Shown here: piece after piece, positions 8,858 to 17,508 of the stretch | How the letters are laid out: the number at the start of each line of letters is the position of its first letter | How positions within the stretch are numbered: position 1 is the first letter of the stretch | Made by a program: the position numbers and the translations under genes | Notes under the pieces: generated by a model | Told to the model about the DNA's origin: nothing | The model's input: the letters and a program-made list of their open reading frames with translations, nothing else | Databases searched by the model: none | NCBI GenBank assembly: GCA_934401915.1 | Contig: CAKRSV010000010.1 | Span: forward strand, 34,949-98,948 | From: an uncultured Lachnospiraceae bacterium | GTDB taxonomy: Bacteria > Bacillota > Clostridia > Lachnospirales > Lachnospiraceae | DNA length: 64,000 bases | Direction of reading: 5' to 3'

Positions 8858-9511
8858 ATGCGGAAGAAAAGTGCTGGAGCAATTTCGATAATTGGAGGTG
8901 CAGATGGATCGACTTCGGTTTTTATTGCATCCAAACCACAGAAACTTACATTAAAGCAGAAATTTCAGAAGAAAAGATATGCCCTTCGCCGAAAAAGAGC
9001 AGAAAGACAGATTCGCAGCGGCAGTCACAGTATCGCAGAGGTATGCCGCTATGTACAGGAGCGGTATGGATATACGGAACGGGATAAGGAGACACATTCC
9101 TATCAGCAGGAGTATGAGTCCATGCGATATAGCTATATGCTGCAATATGCGCCGGAATTATTAGGGGAGGCGGCAAAGATACCGGAGCTTACCGATGAAT
9201 CGGCAGAAGAAATCCAGGCTTATTTACAGGATCTGAAAAACAGACAGAAGGCGTCCATGGAGATACCCAAAGAGGACTTTGATATCAAGCTGCATATTTT
9301 GGAAAAGAAAAATGGGGATGGAAGTAAATTTCATATTCTGCTGGAGGAAACCCATGGTTATATCAGCGGCGGTGGCAGCGGCAGTCGGAAGGCAATGCGG
9401 AAATTTGAGAAAATATATCGGGACATTTATCAGTATTATGGTGTTACCGACCTGGATATCCAGACAAAATCAGAGCGTTATGAGGAACTGGCCAGAACCC
9501 TGGCAAGGTAA
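8858..9511 (+). CDS. Unknown protein with an IIGGADG N-terminal motif
   Basis: 217 residues. Residues about 7-22 read GAISIIGGADGSTSVFIA. This matches the GGADGPT membrane motif of the beta subunit of sodium-translocating decarboxylases (OadB/GcdB). The rest is unlike that protein: a basic helix (KQKFQKKRYALRRKRAERQ), a charged helical middle and a C-terminal soluble domain (about residues 130-215) with no obvious membrane span. It is therefore not a decarboxylase subunit, and automatic annotation as one would mislead. The start follows AAGGGAGAGG. Function unknown. Confidence 0.65.
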   Translation: MRKKSAGAISIIGGADGSTSVFIASKPQKLTLKQKFQKKRYALRRKRAERQIRSGSHSIAEVCRYVQERYGYTERDKETHSYQQEYESMRYSYMLQYAPELLGEAAKIPELTDESAEEIQAYLQDLKNRQKASMEIPKEDFDIKLHILEKKNGDGSKFHILLEETHGYISGGGSGSRKAMRKFEKIYRDIYQYYGVTDLDIQTKSERYEELARTLAR

Positions 9512-9663
9512 GAAAAACCCCGTAAAATCAACGATGCAACCTGCAGTTTACATTTAGAACTTCTGTGATGGTGGTCTTTTTGACAGGAAAAGGGTAGCGT
9601 GATTCACGGACAGAGGTCAGATTTACAGGGCGCTGGATCATTACATAAAATGGAGGATTTACG

Positions 9664-10452
9664 ATGACAGTAGGAGATAAGTTAGCAAAGCTAAGAAGAG
9701 AGAACAATTATACCCAGGAGCAGCTTGCCGATATTCTGGGCGTATCAAGACAGTCGATCAGCAAATGGGAGAGTAATATCAGTTACCCGGAGACAGAGAA
9801 GCTCATTCGCATAAGCGAGCTGTTTCACTGTTCCTTAGATTACCTGTTAAAAGACGAGATGGACACAGACGGCATATTCAACAGCAGGAAGGGAATGTTC
9901 GTCTATCACTATCAGACCAGCATCCCCGAACGAAAAAGTAAGAAGACGGTATGGGGGATGCCACTGTGGCACATTGGAAAGAGGGCGCGGGGATTTATCG
10001 CGATCGGGATCAATGCGAAGGGCGTGATCGCAATGGGAATGAAAGCGGAAGGCGTGATATCGCTGGGACTGTTGTCTGTAGGTATCCTGTCTGTTGGCCT
10101 GTTGTCTTTGGGCGTAGTTTCTCTGGGAATGTTGGCACTTGGACTTCTGTCCGCGGGCAGCATTTGCGCCGGAATCTTTACCGCAGGTGCGATTAGTCTG
10201 GGTATTGTATCTTTGGGGGCCGTGGCTGTCGGTGATTTTTCTGTGGGTGCATTAGCCATTGGAAAGTTTTTTGCCATAGGAGACAGTGCACAGGCGATGG
10301 TTGCTGTTGGAGATACGGAAGCGACAGGCAGCATTTTTCAGAAGACAGGTGATTTGACGAAGGAAGATGTTGTTGCGGTGAAAAGGGCTCTTGATATGGT
10401 AGTGCCGTCCTATTTATCCTGGGCGAAGGAGATTGTGACGCGTTTTCTGTAA
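9664..10452 (+). CDS. XRE-type regulator with a C-terminal glycine-pentad repeat domain
   Basis: 262 residues. Residues 1-60 are a Cro/C1-type helix-turn-helix (VGDKLAKLRRENNYTQEQLADILGVSRQSISKWE), typical of Firmicutes regulators. After a linker, residues 105-204 are twenty five-residue units of the form G-x-x-(S/A)-x, such as GVISL, GLLSV and GILSV. Glycine falls exactly at every fifth position from 105 to 200. The units are hydrophobic. A right-handed beta-solenoid like pentapeptide-repeat proteins, or a membrane-associated domain, are the two plausible folds. A short helical tail follows. The ligand and targets are unknown. Confidence 0.8.
   Translation: MTVGDKLAKLRRENNYTQEQLADILGVSRQSISKWESNISYPETEKLIRISELFHCSLDYLLKDEMDTDGIFNSRKGMFVYHYQTSIPERKSKKTVWGMPLWHIGKRARGFIAIGINAKGVIAMGMKAEGVISLGLLSVGILSVGLLSLGVVSLGMLALGLLSAGSICAGIFTAGAISLGIVSLGAVAVGDFSVGALAIGKFFAIGDSAQAMVAVGDTEATGSIFQKTGDLTKEDVVAVKRALDMVVPSYLSWAKEIVTRFL
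9976..10275 (+). repeat. Coding tandem repeat, 20 units of 15 bp
   Basis: Encodes the glycine-pentad array of the XRE-type regulator. The period is exactly 15 bp, the glycine codon opening each unit; the units are diverged at DNA level, so this is an old protein repeat and not a recent satellite. Confidence 0.85.
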
Positions 10453-10561
10453 GGATGAAGCCTTGTTTTGTGGAATGGGAAATTGTTTATAAGCGATGAA
10501 AAAATGCTTGTTGAAGTAAAATTTTTGTAAATTGCAAAAAAAGTAGAAAAACAATATTTTT

Positions 10562-10610
10562 TGCACTTGAGTGCATAAACTTGATTTTTGAAAGGGGCTT
10601 GTGCTATGAT
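10562..10610 (+). promoter_or_regulatory. Promoter and palindrome before the DUF4143 ATPase
   Basis: TTGATT (10581-10586) and TATGAT (10605-10610) are spaced 18 bp. Just upstream is a perfect palindrome, TGCACT-TG-AGTGCA (10562-10575), placed as an operator or activator site would be. The regulator is not known; the XRE-type protein immediately upstream is a candidate. Confidence 0.5.
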
Positions 10611-10633
10611 CATATGGTAAGGAGGGATGTCCG

Positions 10634-11953
10634 ATGATTGATACGCATGAGCTTAAAAAAAGAGATAGATATTTGAACAAACTTATTGCATTTCAGGATA
10701 CAGAACCTGTGAAGGTTGTTACGGGGATCCGCAGATGTGGGAAATCAAGTATTTTAAAGCTGATGATCCTTCATCTGAAGGAAAGCGGTATTAAGGACGA
10801 TCAGATTCTTGCGATGAATTTTGAATCGTATGCTTTTAAAAATATGAGCAGTGATGATTTTTATGGATATGTCAGGGAACAGATAATACCAGATAAAAGG
10901 ATGTATCTGTTCTTTGATGAAGTCCAGCGCGTTCCGAATTGGGAGGATGCGGTTAATTCTTTTCGGGTTGATTTTAATTGCGATATCTATGTTACAGGCT
11001 CAAACGCATATATGCTTTCTTCGGAATATGCTACTTACCTGTCTGGCAGATGTGTAGAGATAAAAATGCTGCCATTGTCTTTTTCAGAGTTTGTATCTTT
11101 CCATGGCTTTGAAATTAGAGAAACCAAAAGTGCACTGAGCGGTACGCGAAAACAGGCATTTGACAAAAACGGAGAGCATTATGAAATGCGCGAAATTTTT
11201 GACGCTTATATGCGATTTGGAGGTATGCCGGGCATTGCCGATGTCGGACTGGATCAGGAAAAAGCATTTGTTTTACTGGAAGGAATCTACTCGACTGTTA
11301 TTATGAGAGATATCCTTGAACGTGAAAACCGTAGAGGACAAAAACGCATTACAGACGCGGCTCTGTTGAAAAAGATTGTTATGTTTCTTGCCGATAATAT
11401 TGGGAGCAGCATATCCGTGTCCTCTATCGGCAATATCCTGGTAAATGAGGGGTTACTCGAAGACGGCAGGCGAAAAGGAACTCCAAGTGCCCATACGGTG
11501 CAGGCGTATGTTGATGCGCTGCTCGAAGCCTATTTCTTTTATGATATAAAGCGATTTGATATTAAGGGAAAAGAGTTTCTGCGGACACTGGGAAAATACT
11601 ATATTGTCGACATTGGTCTTAGAAATTATCTTCTTGGATTCAGAAACCGCGACAGCGGACACGCATTAGAAAATGTAGTATATTTTGAATTGCTTCGCCG
11701 TGGCTACGATGTGTCCATTGGTAAGATCGATAATCTGGAAGTGGATTTTATCGCAACAAAGGCAGATGACAAAGTCTATGTTCAGGTGACGGAATCAATG
11801 AATAGTGAAGATGTCCGTAAAAGAGAATTAGCCCCACTACAGAAAATCAGCGATAACTATGAAAAGATTATTCTCTCCATGAATCCGGGAATGGATTCCT
11901 CCTATGATGGGATAAAGTCTGTCAGCCTTATAGACTGGCTGATTTCGGGATAG
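10634..11953 (+). CDS. AAA-family ATPase with C-terminal DUF4143 domain
   Basis: 439 residues, the normal length for the AAA_14/DUF4143 family. It has Walker A GIRRCGKSS (about residues 31-39), Walker B MYLFFDEVQ (about 92-100) and a sensor-like VTGSNAYML. The C-terminal DUF4143 domain carries E...VDFIATK followed by VQVTES, resembling a PD-(D/E)XK nuclease core. Members are common, often mobile or multicopy in gut Clostridia and Bacteroidetes, with no agreed function. The start follows AAGGAGG. The gene stands alone with its own promoter. Confidence 0.9.
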   Translation: MIDTHELKKRDRYLNKLIAFQDTEPVKVVTGIRRCGKSSILKLMILHLKESGIKDDQILAMNFESYAFKNMSSDDFYGYVREQIIPDKRMYLFFDEVQRVPNWEDAVNSFRVDFNCDIYVTGSNAYMLSSEYATYLSGRCVEIKMLPLSFSEFVSFHGFEIRETKSALSGTRKQAFDKNGEHYEMREIFDAYMRFGGMPGIADVGLDQEKAFVLLEGIYSTVIMRDILERENRRGQKRITDAALLKKIVMFLADNIGSSISVSSIGNILVNEGLLEDGRRKGTPSAHTVQAYVDALLEAYFFYDIKRFDIKGKEFLRTLGKYYIVDIGLRNYLLGFRNRDSGHALENVVYFELLRRGYDVSIGKIDNLEVDFIATKADDKVYVQVTESMNSEDVRKRELAPLQKISDNYEKIILSMNPGMDSSYDGIKSVSLIDWLISG

Positions 11954-11999
11954 ATTAAAATATGAAAAATGCGGGACTAAAGGATGAAAGGATGAAATC

Positions 12000-13613
12000 A
12001 TGAAAGAAAAGAAACCAATTTTAAGAAATCGAACCTATCTGTATCTGACAGAATTCTTTTCAGGAATGTCAGTTATGGCAGTGGAACTGGGAGCCAGCAG
12101 ACTTATGGCACCATATTTCAGTTCTTCGCAGATAGTGTGGACGATTATTATTGGAACCATCATGATAGCGATGGCACTGGGAAATATTTATGGAGGAAGA
12201 AGTGCCGACAAGAATCCTGACCCGGACAAGTTATATGGGCGTATCATCATTGCCGCTATCTGGATTGCACTGATTCCCGTGGTAGGAAAATACATTATTC
12301 TCGGTATTTCTGCCCTGCTGATTTTTACAGTCAGCAGCAATTTCCTGATAATAGCCGGGTTTGTGGCATGTATGGTAATCTTTGTATTTCCACTGTTTTT
12401 ACTCGGAACGGTTACGCCATCCCTTGTAAAATACACGGTAGATAATCTGGATGACAATGGAAAACTGGTAGGAAACCTGAACGCATCCAACACCATCGGC
12501 AGCATTATCGGTACATTTGTGCCGACCTTTATCAGTATCCCGGCAGTAGGAACTTCTATCACATTCCTCATTTTTGCGGGAATCTTACTGCTTCTGGCAA
12601 TCATCTATTTTGTCAGTGGGAAGCCAACCGCTTCCGAAGTGCGAAAGATTTCATGTGGTATCGTGCTTTTTATTCTGTGTGCTGTATTGGGACACAATAA
12701 CAGTTTTGCCTTCTGGCAGAATGACTTACTCTATGAAGGGGAGTCTATTTATAATTATCTTCAGGTGTATGACAATGATGAAGAAGTGGTGCTGTCTACC
12801 AATGTTTTGTTCGGTGTGCAGTCTGTTTATAAGAAACAGAGTGGTTTGACGGGAATGTATTATGATTATGCCATGGCTGCGCCTTATATGAGCGGAGTAA
12901 AAGAAAAGCCGGAGATGGATATTCTCGTACTGGGCAACGGAACGGGAACTTATGCGACCCAGTGTACCCGGTATTTTGACAATGTGAAAATAGATGGCGT
13001 TGAGATAGACCAGAAGATTACTGACCTTGCGAAGGAATATTTTGAACTGCCGGATGATGTGAAGGTGACGACCTATGACGGACGGGCATATCTGAACGCA
13101 ATTGATGACAAATATGACGTTATTATGGTAGATGCTTACCAGGACATTACGATTCCTTTTCAGATGTCTTCTATAGAGTTCTTTGAACTGGTGAAAGAGC
13201 ATCTGAAGGAAGACGGAGTTATGGTTGTCAATATGAACATGCGGGGCAGTGAAGAGGGAAATATCAACCAGTATCTGGCAGACACTATCTCAGAGGTATT
13301 CGGGGAGGTTTATACAGCGGATGTTTCCGGCAGTACCAACCGGGAGCTGTTTGCCTCCAACAATGCGGATATGTTAAAGGTATATGAAGCTAATCTGGCG
13401 CAAGAGGATAATGAACAGATGCAGAATATGATGCAGAAGGTGTCCTCTGACCTGATGGCATACGAGGCAGGGGATTACATTATGACGGATGACAGAGCCC
13501 CGGTGGAGCTGTTAGGTATGAAAGTCATCGATGAACTGATTAAAGATGAAGTAGGGTACTACAAGCAGATATACAAAGAGGGTGGCGTGAAGGCGTTGCT
13601 GAAAATGTTATAA
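12000..13613 (+). CDS. Membrane-fused spermidine-synthase-like protein
   Basis: 537 residues. The first about 210 form six to seven membrane segments. Residues about 300-460 are a Rossmann fold like polyamine aminopropyltransferases: VLGNGTGTYATQ (cofactor loop), GVEIDQKI (acidic ribose contact) and VIMVDAYQDITIPF. NCBI groups such proteins as fused MFS/spermidine synthases. Whether they make polyamines is not established. The glycine-rich loop differs from the usual GGGDG form, so a methyltransferase-like reaction is equally possible. It is 46 bp downstream of the DUF4143 gene without a terminator between. Confidence 0.8.
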   Translation: MKEKKPILRNRTYLYLTEFFSGMSVMAVELGASRLMAPYFSSSQIVWTIIIGTIMIAMALGNIYGGRSADKNPDPDKLYGRIIIAAIWIALIPVVGKYIILGISALLIFTVSSNFLIIAGFVACMVIFVFPLFLLGTVTPSLVKYTVDNLDDNGKLVGNLNASNTIGSIIGTFVPTFISIPAVGTSITFLIFAGILLLLAIIYFVSGKPTASEVRKISCGIVLFILCAVLGHNNSFAFWQNDLLYEGESIYNYLQVYDNDEEVVLSTNVLFGVQSVYKKQSGLTGMYYDYAMAAPYMSGVKEKPEMDILVLGNGTGTYATQCTRYFDNVKIDGVEIDQKITDLAKEYFELPDDVKVTTYDGRAYLNAIDDKYDVIMVDAYQDITIPFQMSSIEFFELVKEHLKEDGVMVVNMNMRGSEEGNINQYLADTISEVFGEVYTADVSGSTNRELFASNNADMLKVYEANLAQEDNEQMQNMMQKVSSDLMAYEAGDYIMTDDRAPVELLGMKVIDELIKDEVGYYKQIYKEGGVKALLKML

Positions 13614-13629
13614 GAAAATATGGAAGAGC

Positions 13630-14577
13630 TTACTCCGTAAGCCCGGTTGCATTCCTGCGGTAATCGAGCGGCTTCATGCCATGGAATTCCCGGAATACAC
13701 TGGCGAAACGCCCCTGATTGACATAGCCACAGGCTTTTGCAATATCGGAAACGCTGTCTTTGGACGAGGAGAGAAGTCTGGCAGCGTATTTCATGCGGGT
13801 TTCGTTCATATAGGTAGAGATATTGGTTCCATAGACCGCCTGAAAATACCGTTTCAGGCTGGTTTCGCTGACACCCAACTCCTCGGAAATACTTTTCATG
13901 GAAAGGTGGCTGCTTAAATCACGGGTCAGCATTTCCTGTGCTTTCTTGGCAAGCATTGCCTGCACCTTGGAAAGATAGAGAATGTTGGCGGATTTCAGCG
14001 GTTTGTTGTCACAGAAGTATTTCAGTAATTGCAGCGTATCCAGCCGAAGCTGCCCGATGTTGTCTGTAGTGCAGTTGTCGGCAATATGCTTCCAGAGTCT
14101 TACAATGGAAACAGGTGCGTAGAAAGCAGCCCCGTTTTGATAAAGCGGTATCAATTCTTTTATATCAATGGAAAACAATTCTAAAGTTTTTCTTGTTTCA
14201 TCGGTAAATCGGGATGACAATACATAGACTTCATATCCAAAGTAGTAGGAAGAGGGATAGAAGAACGCATCCGATACCATCTGGGATGAGATATTCATGA
14301 TATTTGTGTCCACATAACTGTAACTGTCTTCGTTAATGTTGAATTCGCATCTTCCCTGTGTACAATAATTGATAACCAGAATATCCTGCGGCATATTTTC
14401 TCTATTACTGGGGACAGACTGGGTATGAATATCGTTTATTACCAGGAAAATACCCGGAAGGATAGAGTAAGCAGTCAGATTGATGAAGCCATCCGGCATA
14501 TTCTGGTGAATGGTAAGGCTGTCCTGAAAACCGGACAGGAATGATTTCATACTTTTGGGCATGGCGTCTTTTTGCAT
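13630..14577 (-). CDS. AraC-family transcriptional regulator
   Basis: 315 residues. The C-terminal third has the two helix-turn-helix units of AraC proteins (MKSISEELGVSETSLKRYFQ and VSDIAKACGYVNQGRFASVF), ending GMKPLDYRR. The N-terminal part is a beta-rich effector domain of unknown ligand. I place the start at 14577 because AGGAGG lies 8 bases upstream; a longer frame reaches 14694 but has no ribosome site and would run into the feo palindrome. It is divergent from feoAB and shares the control region, so it is a good candidate regulator of iron uptake. Confidence 0.85.
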   Translation of the reverse strand: MQKDAMPKSMKSFLSGFQDSLTIHQNMPDGFINLTAYSILPGIFLVINDIHTQSVPSNRENMPQDILVINYCTQGRCEFNINEDSYSYVDTNIMNISSQMVSDAFFYPSSYYFGYEVYVLSSRFTDETRKTLELFSIDIKELIPLYQNGAAFYAPVSIVRLWKHIADNCTTDNIGQLRLDTLQLLKYFCDNKPLKSANILYLSKVQAMLAKKAQEMLTRDLSSHLSMKSISEELGVSETSLKRYFQAVYGTNISTYMNETRMKYAARLLSSSKDSVSDIAKACGYVNQGRFASVFREFHGMKPLDYRRNATGLTE

Positions 14578-14686
14578 TAGGCAGTCCTCCTGTGATGATA
14601 TATGCCAGTGCTTAATCGGAAAACACATGGCTAAACAGACCTTTTTGACTGAAAGAGGCATAGATATATTTCTTATTATATCATAG

Positions 14687-14720
14687 AATATCAAAGTTAG
14701 TTAGAGCTAACTTTGATATT
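14687..14720 (+). promoter_or_regulatory. 34-bp perfect palindrome in the feoA control region
   Basis: AATATCAAAGTTAG (14687-14700) and CTAACTTTGATATT (14707-14720) are perfect 14-bp arms around TTAGAG. The core GTTAG-TTAGAG-CTAAC matches the dyad at 2240 and looks like a DtxR/IdeR-type metal box. It ends 20 bp before the feoA start and has no T run, so it is an operator and not a terminator. The neighbouring AraC gene may use the same region. Confidence 0.75.
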
Positions 14721-14740
14721 GAGATGAGGAGGAAAAATCA

Positions 14741-14971
14741 ATGAAACTATCGGAAGCAAAGGCAGGATATCGTGGAACCGTCAGTTCGGTAAGTGGAAGC
14801 CACCATTTACTTTCAAGGCTTATCGGCATCGGAATTGTGGAAGGGAGTGCCATCCAGGTGATTCAGAATCTGAAAAGCCAGCCGGTCCTTTTCTACTGCA
14901 GGGACTCTGTGATTGCATTAAGTAAGAATGATTGTGAAGGAATTGAGATAAAGGGAGACAGCAGATCATGA
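14741..14971 (+). CDS. feoA: Ferrous iron transport protein A
   Basis: 76-residue SH3-like protein (FeoA domain: RLIGIGIVEGSAIQVIQN). It is cytosolic and helps the FeoB iron channel. A GAGGAGG site precedes the ATG. The stop overlaps the feoB start (ATGA), so the two are translationally coupled. The palindrome at 14687 should make expression iron-dependent. Confidence 0.95.
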   Translation: MKLSEAKAGYRGTVSSVSGSHHLLSRLIGIGIVEGSAIQVIQNLKSQPVLFYCRDSVIALSKNDCEGIEIKGDSRS

Positions 14972-16908
14972 AGAAGACAATAGCTTTGTTGGGGCAGCCT
15001 AACTCAGGAAAATCTACCGTATTCAATGGACTTACAGGGGCACATCAGCATGTGGGTAACTGGCCTGGCAAGACGGTGGAATGTAAAGAAGGAACATTTA
15101 CCCATCAGGGAGAGGAATATAACATCATTGACCTGCCCGGAAGTTACAGCCTGTCTGCCGGTTCCGATGAGGAGAGAATTACGGCTGATTATATCCAGGG
15201 AGGAAAGGCAGACCTTGTGGCAGTTTTAGTGGACAGTTCCCAGTTGGAGCGTTCCCTCTATATGTATGTGGACTTTGTGGGTACGAAGACACCGGTTGTT
15301 TTACTGTTAAATCTTATGGACGTGGCAGAGAAAAAGGGGATTCATATAGATACAGCCAGGTTGTCGGAGCGAACCGGGATTCCGGTCATCGGTTTCGTTG
15401 CCTCAGATACCAAAAGATATGGAGCATTAAAGAAGAACCTTGCGGAGGCGGTTACTGCGGCAAAAGTGGCAGAGCAGTCGGAACTGATGCAGTACTACAG
15501 ACAGGATACTGCCATCACGTTTGAGGATCTTACACAAAAGGTACAGGAAACGAACCTTTTTTCCAGGGAAAAAGCAGCCATCAAGGAACTGGAAAAGACC
15601 GACAAAGGGTTGATGGTATCCGGCAGACATAAGTATGAATATATTGACAGTTTACTGGCAGATGCCGTTAAGAAACAGGATAATAAGGCGGAGCTTACCG
15701 GGTTTGATAAAAAGGCTCTTGGAAAACATTCCGGGAAATGGATTGCCATCGGTATTATCGCGGTGGCATTGGTAGGAGCCATGCTTCTGGCGGCTCCTGT
15801 TATGGCATTTGGATTCAGTCTGGCAACGATTTTAAGTGGACCATTGGAACAGCTCATGATTCGCATGGATGTATGGCAGCCACTGGCAGAGCTTATCTAT
15901 GTGGTATTACCGAATGTACTTGCCTTTACGGTTTCCATGGCGGGATTTGTACTGGGCGTTACCTTTGCCTTTGCCCTCGTAGAAGATGTGGGTTATATGG
16001 CAAGAATATCGGTTGTGTTTAATGCAGCGATGGAGAAGCTTGGGCTTCAGGGAAAAAGTATGTGCTCCCTATTGATGAGCATGGGCTGCAACATGGCAGG
16101 CGTCGCAGGAAGCCGTGTCATCGACAGCTCCGGACAGAGATTTCTGACAATGATACTGGTGTGGAGTATTCCCTGCGGTTCAACCCTGTCGCTGGCGCCG
16201 ATGCTGGCAACCGTGTTCTACGGTCCGACAGGTGCGATTGCCGTGGTGCTGTTAATGCTGTTTACAACGATAGGATCTCTTTTTCTGGCGTCCAGAATCT
16301 TCAAGGGCAAACTGATCCGTGAGGAGGACAGGGGCGGAATCGTTATGGAACTGCCGCCTTACCATAAGCCAAAGTGGGGACATATCATCCGCACGACGCT
16401 GATGAAGGCATGGAATATTTTCAGCCGTGCTTTCCATGTCATTGCACTGGTATCCATTGTATTCTATCTGCTTTCCTATAACTGGTTTGGAACAGACAGT
16501 ATTCTGACCAGGATAGGGCAGGTTATCGAGCCGGTAACAGGCATGTTCGGTATGACATGGCAGATGTTTATGGCGTACATATCCTCTATGGTGACAAAGG
16601 AATCCCTGCTTGGTGTCCTGAATGCGTTGTACAGTAATACGGATATGGTAAATGCCGCATTTAATGCAAAGTCACTGGGAATGTCGGAAAATATGATGAC
16701 ACTTCTCCCGCAGGTTGTGACCAAGGCGCAGGCGCTGGGCTTCATCATGGCGATCGTCTTTAATGTACCCTGTACCATGACCGTTGCCGCAACCTTCCGG
16801 GAGAATCATTCCAGAAAATGGATTGCGTTATCGGTAGTATATTATCTGGTGTTCTCTCTTGCACTGGCATTTATTTTCTATCATATCGGACTGTTAATCT
16901 GGCATTAA
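14968..16908 (+). CDS. feoB: Ferrous iron transporter B
   Basis: 646-residue GTP-driven Fe(II) uptake protein. The N-terminal G domain has G1 GQPNSGKST (residues 9-17), G2 around VGNWPGKTVE, G3 DLPGSY (55-60) and G4 NLMD near 115. After a guanine-dissociation-inhibitor-like linker come the membrane helices with the two Gate regions, including VEDVGYMARISVVFNAAMEK followed by SMGCNMAGVAGSR (conserved cysteine) and the second Gate near PCTMTVAATFRE. It is somewhat shorter than the roughly 700-770 residues common in FeoB, lacking a C-terminal extension. A strong terminator follows. Confidence 0.95.
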   Translation: MKKTIALLGQPNSGKSTVFNGLTGAHQHVGNWPGKTVECKEGTFTHQGEEYNIIDLPGSYSLSAGSDEERITADYIQGGKADLVAVLVDSSQLERSLYMYVDFVGTKTPVVLLLNLMDVAEKKGIHIDTARLSERTGIPVIGFVASDTKRYGALKKNLAEAVTAAKVAEQSELMQYYRQDTAITFEDLTQKVQETNLFSREKAAIKELEKTDKGLMVSGRHKYEYIDSLLADAVKKQDNKAELTGFDKKALGKHSGKWIAIGIIAVALVGAMLLAAPVMAFGFSLATILSGPLEQLMIRMDVWQPLAELIYVVLPNVLAFTVSMAGFVLGVTFAFALVEDVGYMARISVVFNAAMEKLGLQGKSMCSLLMSMGCNMAGVAGSRVIDSSGQRFLTMILVWSIPCGSTLSLAPMLATVFYGPTGAIAVVLLMLFTTIGSLFLASRIFKGKLIREEDRGGIVMELPPYHKPKWGHIIRTTLMKAWNIFSRAFHVIALVSIVFYLLSYNWFGTDSILTRIGQVIEPVTGMFGMTWQMFMAYISSMVTKESLLGVLNALYSNTDMVNAAFNAKSLGMSENMMTLLPQVVTKAQALGFIMAIVFNVPCTMTVAATFRENHSRKWIALSVVYYLVFSLALAFIFYHIGLLIWH

Positions 16909-16975
16909 CAGCGAAAAGGAAAGTAAATAAGACAGGACAGATACAGAATAAAATAGGTGAAAAGGTTATAGCGTG

Positions 16976-17014
16976 TGCCACAAATCTTACGTGTTGAGAT
17001 TTGTGGCATGTTTT
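16976..17014 (+). terminator. Terminator of the feoAB operon
   Basis: TGCCACAAATCT (16976-16987) and AGATTTGTGGCA (16997-17008) are perfect 12-bp arms around a 9-base loop, followed by TGTTTTTAT. Confidence 0.9.
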
Positions 17015-17090
17015 TATAATATAGTCTAAAGAGAGAGGGTGTATGGACAACAGAGTATATATCTGCGATATCAGAAAAGGAGACACGACG

Positions 17091-17159
17091 ATGCACAGCA
17101 AAATAACAGACTGGGCGATTGCGATCCAGAGCATCGCGCCGCCGGGACTTGCTTTTTGA
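17091..17159 (+). pseudogene. Possible 5' fragment of a Nif3-like gene
   Basis: A 22-codon frame, MHSKITDWAIAIQSIAPPGLAF, then stop. It resembles the opening helix of Nif3/YqfO-type metal-centre proteins, which typically contain a xAPPxLA segment. An AAAAGGAG site lies upstream. The rest of the gene is absent. Low confidence because the match is short. Confidence 0.3.
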
Positions 17160-17244
17160 AAAGGAGTGAGCTAAGATGTTGGTGGTTAGAAATGACTAAT
17201 CAACAGAAATCATGTGCACCCGACACGGGAAAGGAGCGTTGGCT

Positions 17245-17508
17245 ATGTACCAGACAACAGTTAAGATTGACGGAATGATGTGCGGAATGTGTGAATCCCA
17301 CATCAACGATGTGATAAGACAGAATTTTCCGGTAAAGAAGGTGACCAGCTCTCACAAGAAGGGCGAGAGCGTCATCCTGTCAGAAGAGGAGCTCGACGAG
17401 AGCAAACTGCGGGAGGCGATCGAAAAGACAGGCTATCAGGTGCTTTCGGTCAGCCGGGAGGAAGCGGCAAAGAAGAAGGGGCTTGGAGATCTCTTTCACC
17501 GGAAATAA
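17245..17508 (+). CDS. Heavy-metal-associated (HMA) domain protein
   Basis: 87 residues with one ferredoxin-like HMA domain: VKIDGMMCGMCESHINDVI carries the CxxC metal site (C-G-M-C). Such proteins bind Cu(I) or other soft metals in the cytosol, as chaperones or fragments of P-type ATPases. I start at 17245 because AAGGAG lies 8 bases upstream; an in-frame start at 17212 has none. The lysine-rich C-terminus (EEAAKKKGLGDLFHRK) is a short extension. Its last 59 bases overlap the convergent tetR gene. Confidence 0.85.
   Translation: MYQTTVKIDGMMCGMCESHINDVIRQNFPVKKVTSSHKKGESVILSEEELDESKLREAIEKTGYQVLSVSREEAAKKKGLGDLFHRK

Noticed and set aside
8858..9511. Sodium-translocating decarboxylase beta subunit
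   Set aside because: Only the GGADG motif matches; there are no multiple membrane spans and the length is half.
9976..10275. CRISPR array or DNA satellite
   Set aside because: Periodicity is 15 bp without spacers and conserved mainly at protein level; it is a coding repeat.
9912..10334. Minus-strand frame with repeated proline-rich units
   Set aside because: Mirror of the glycine-pentad repeat on the plus strand; the repeat makes both strands open.
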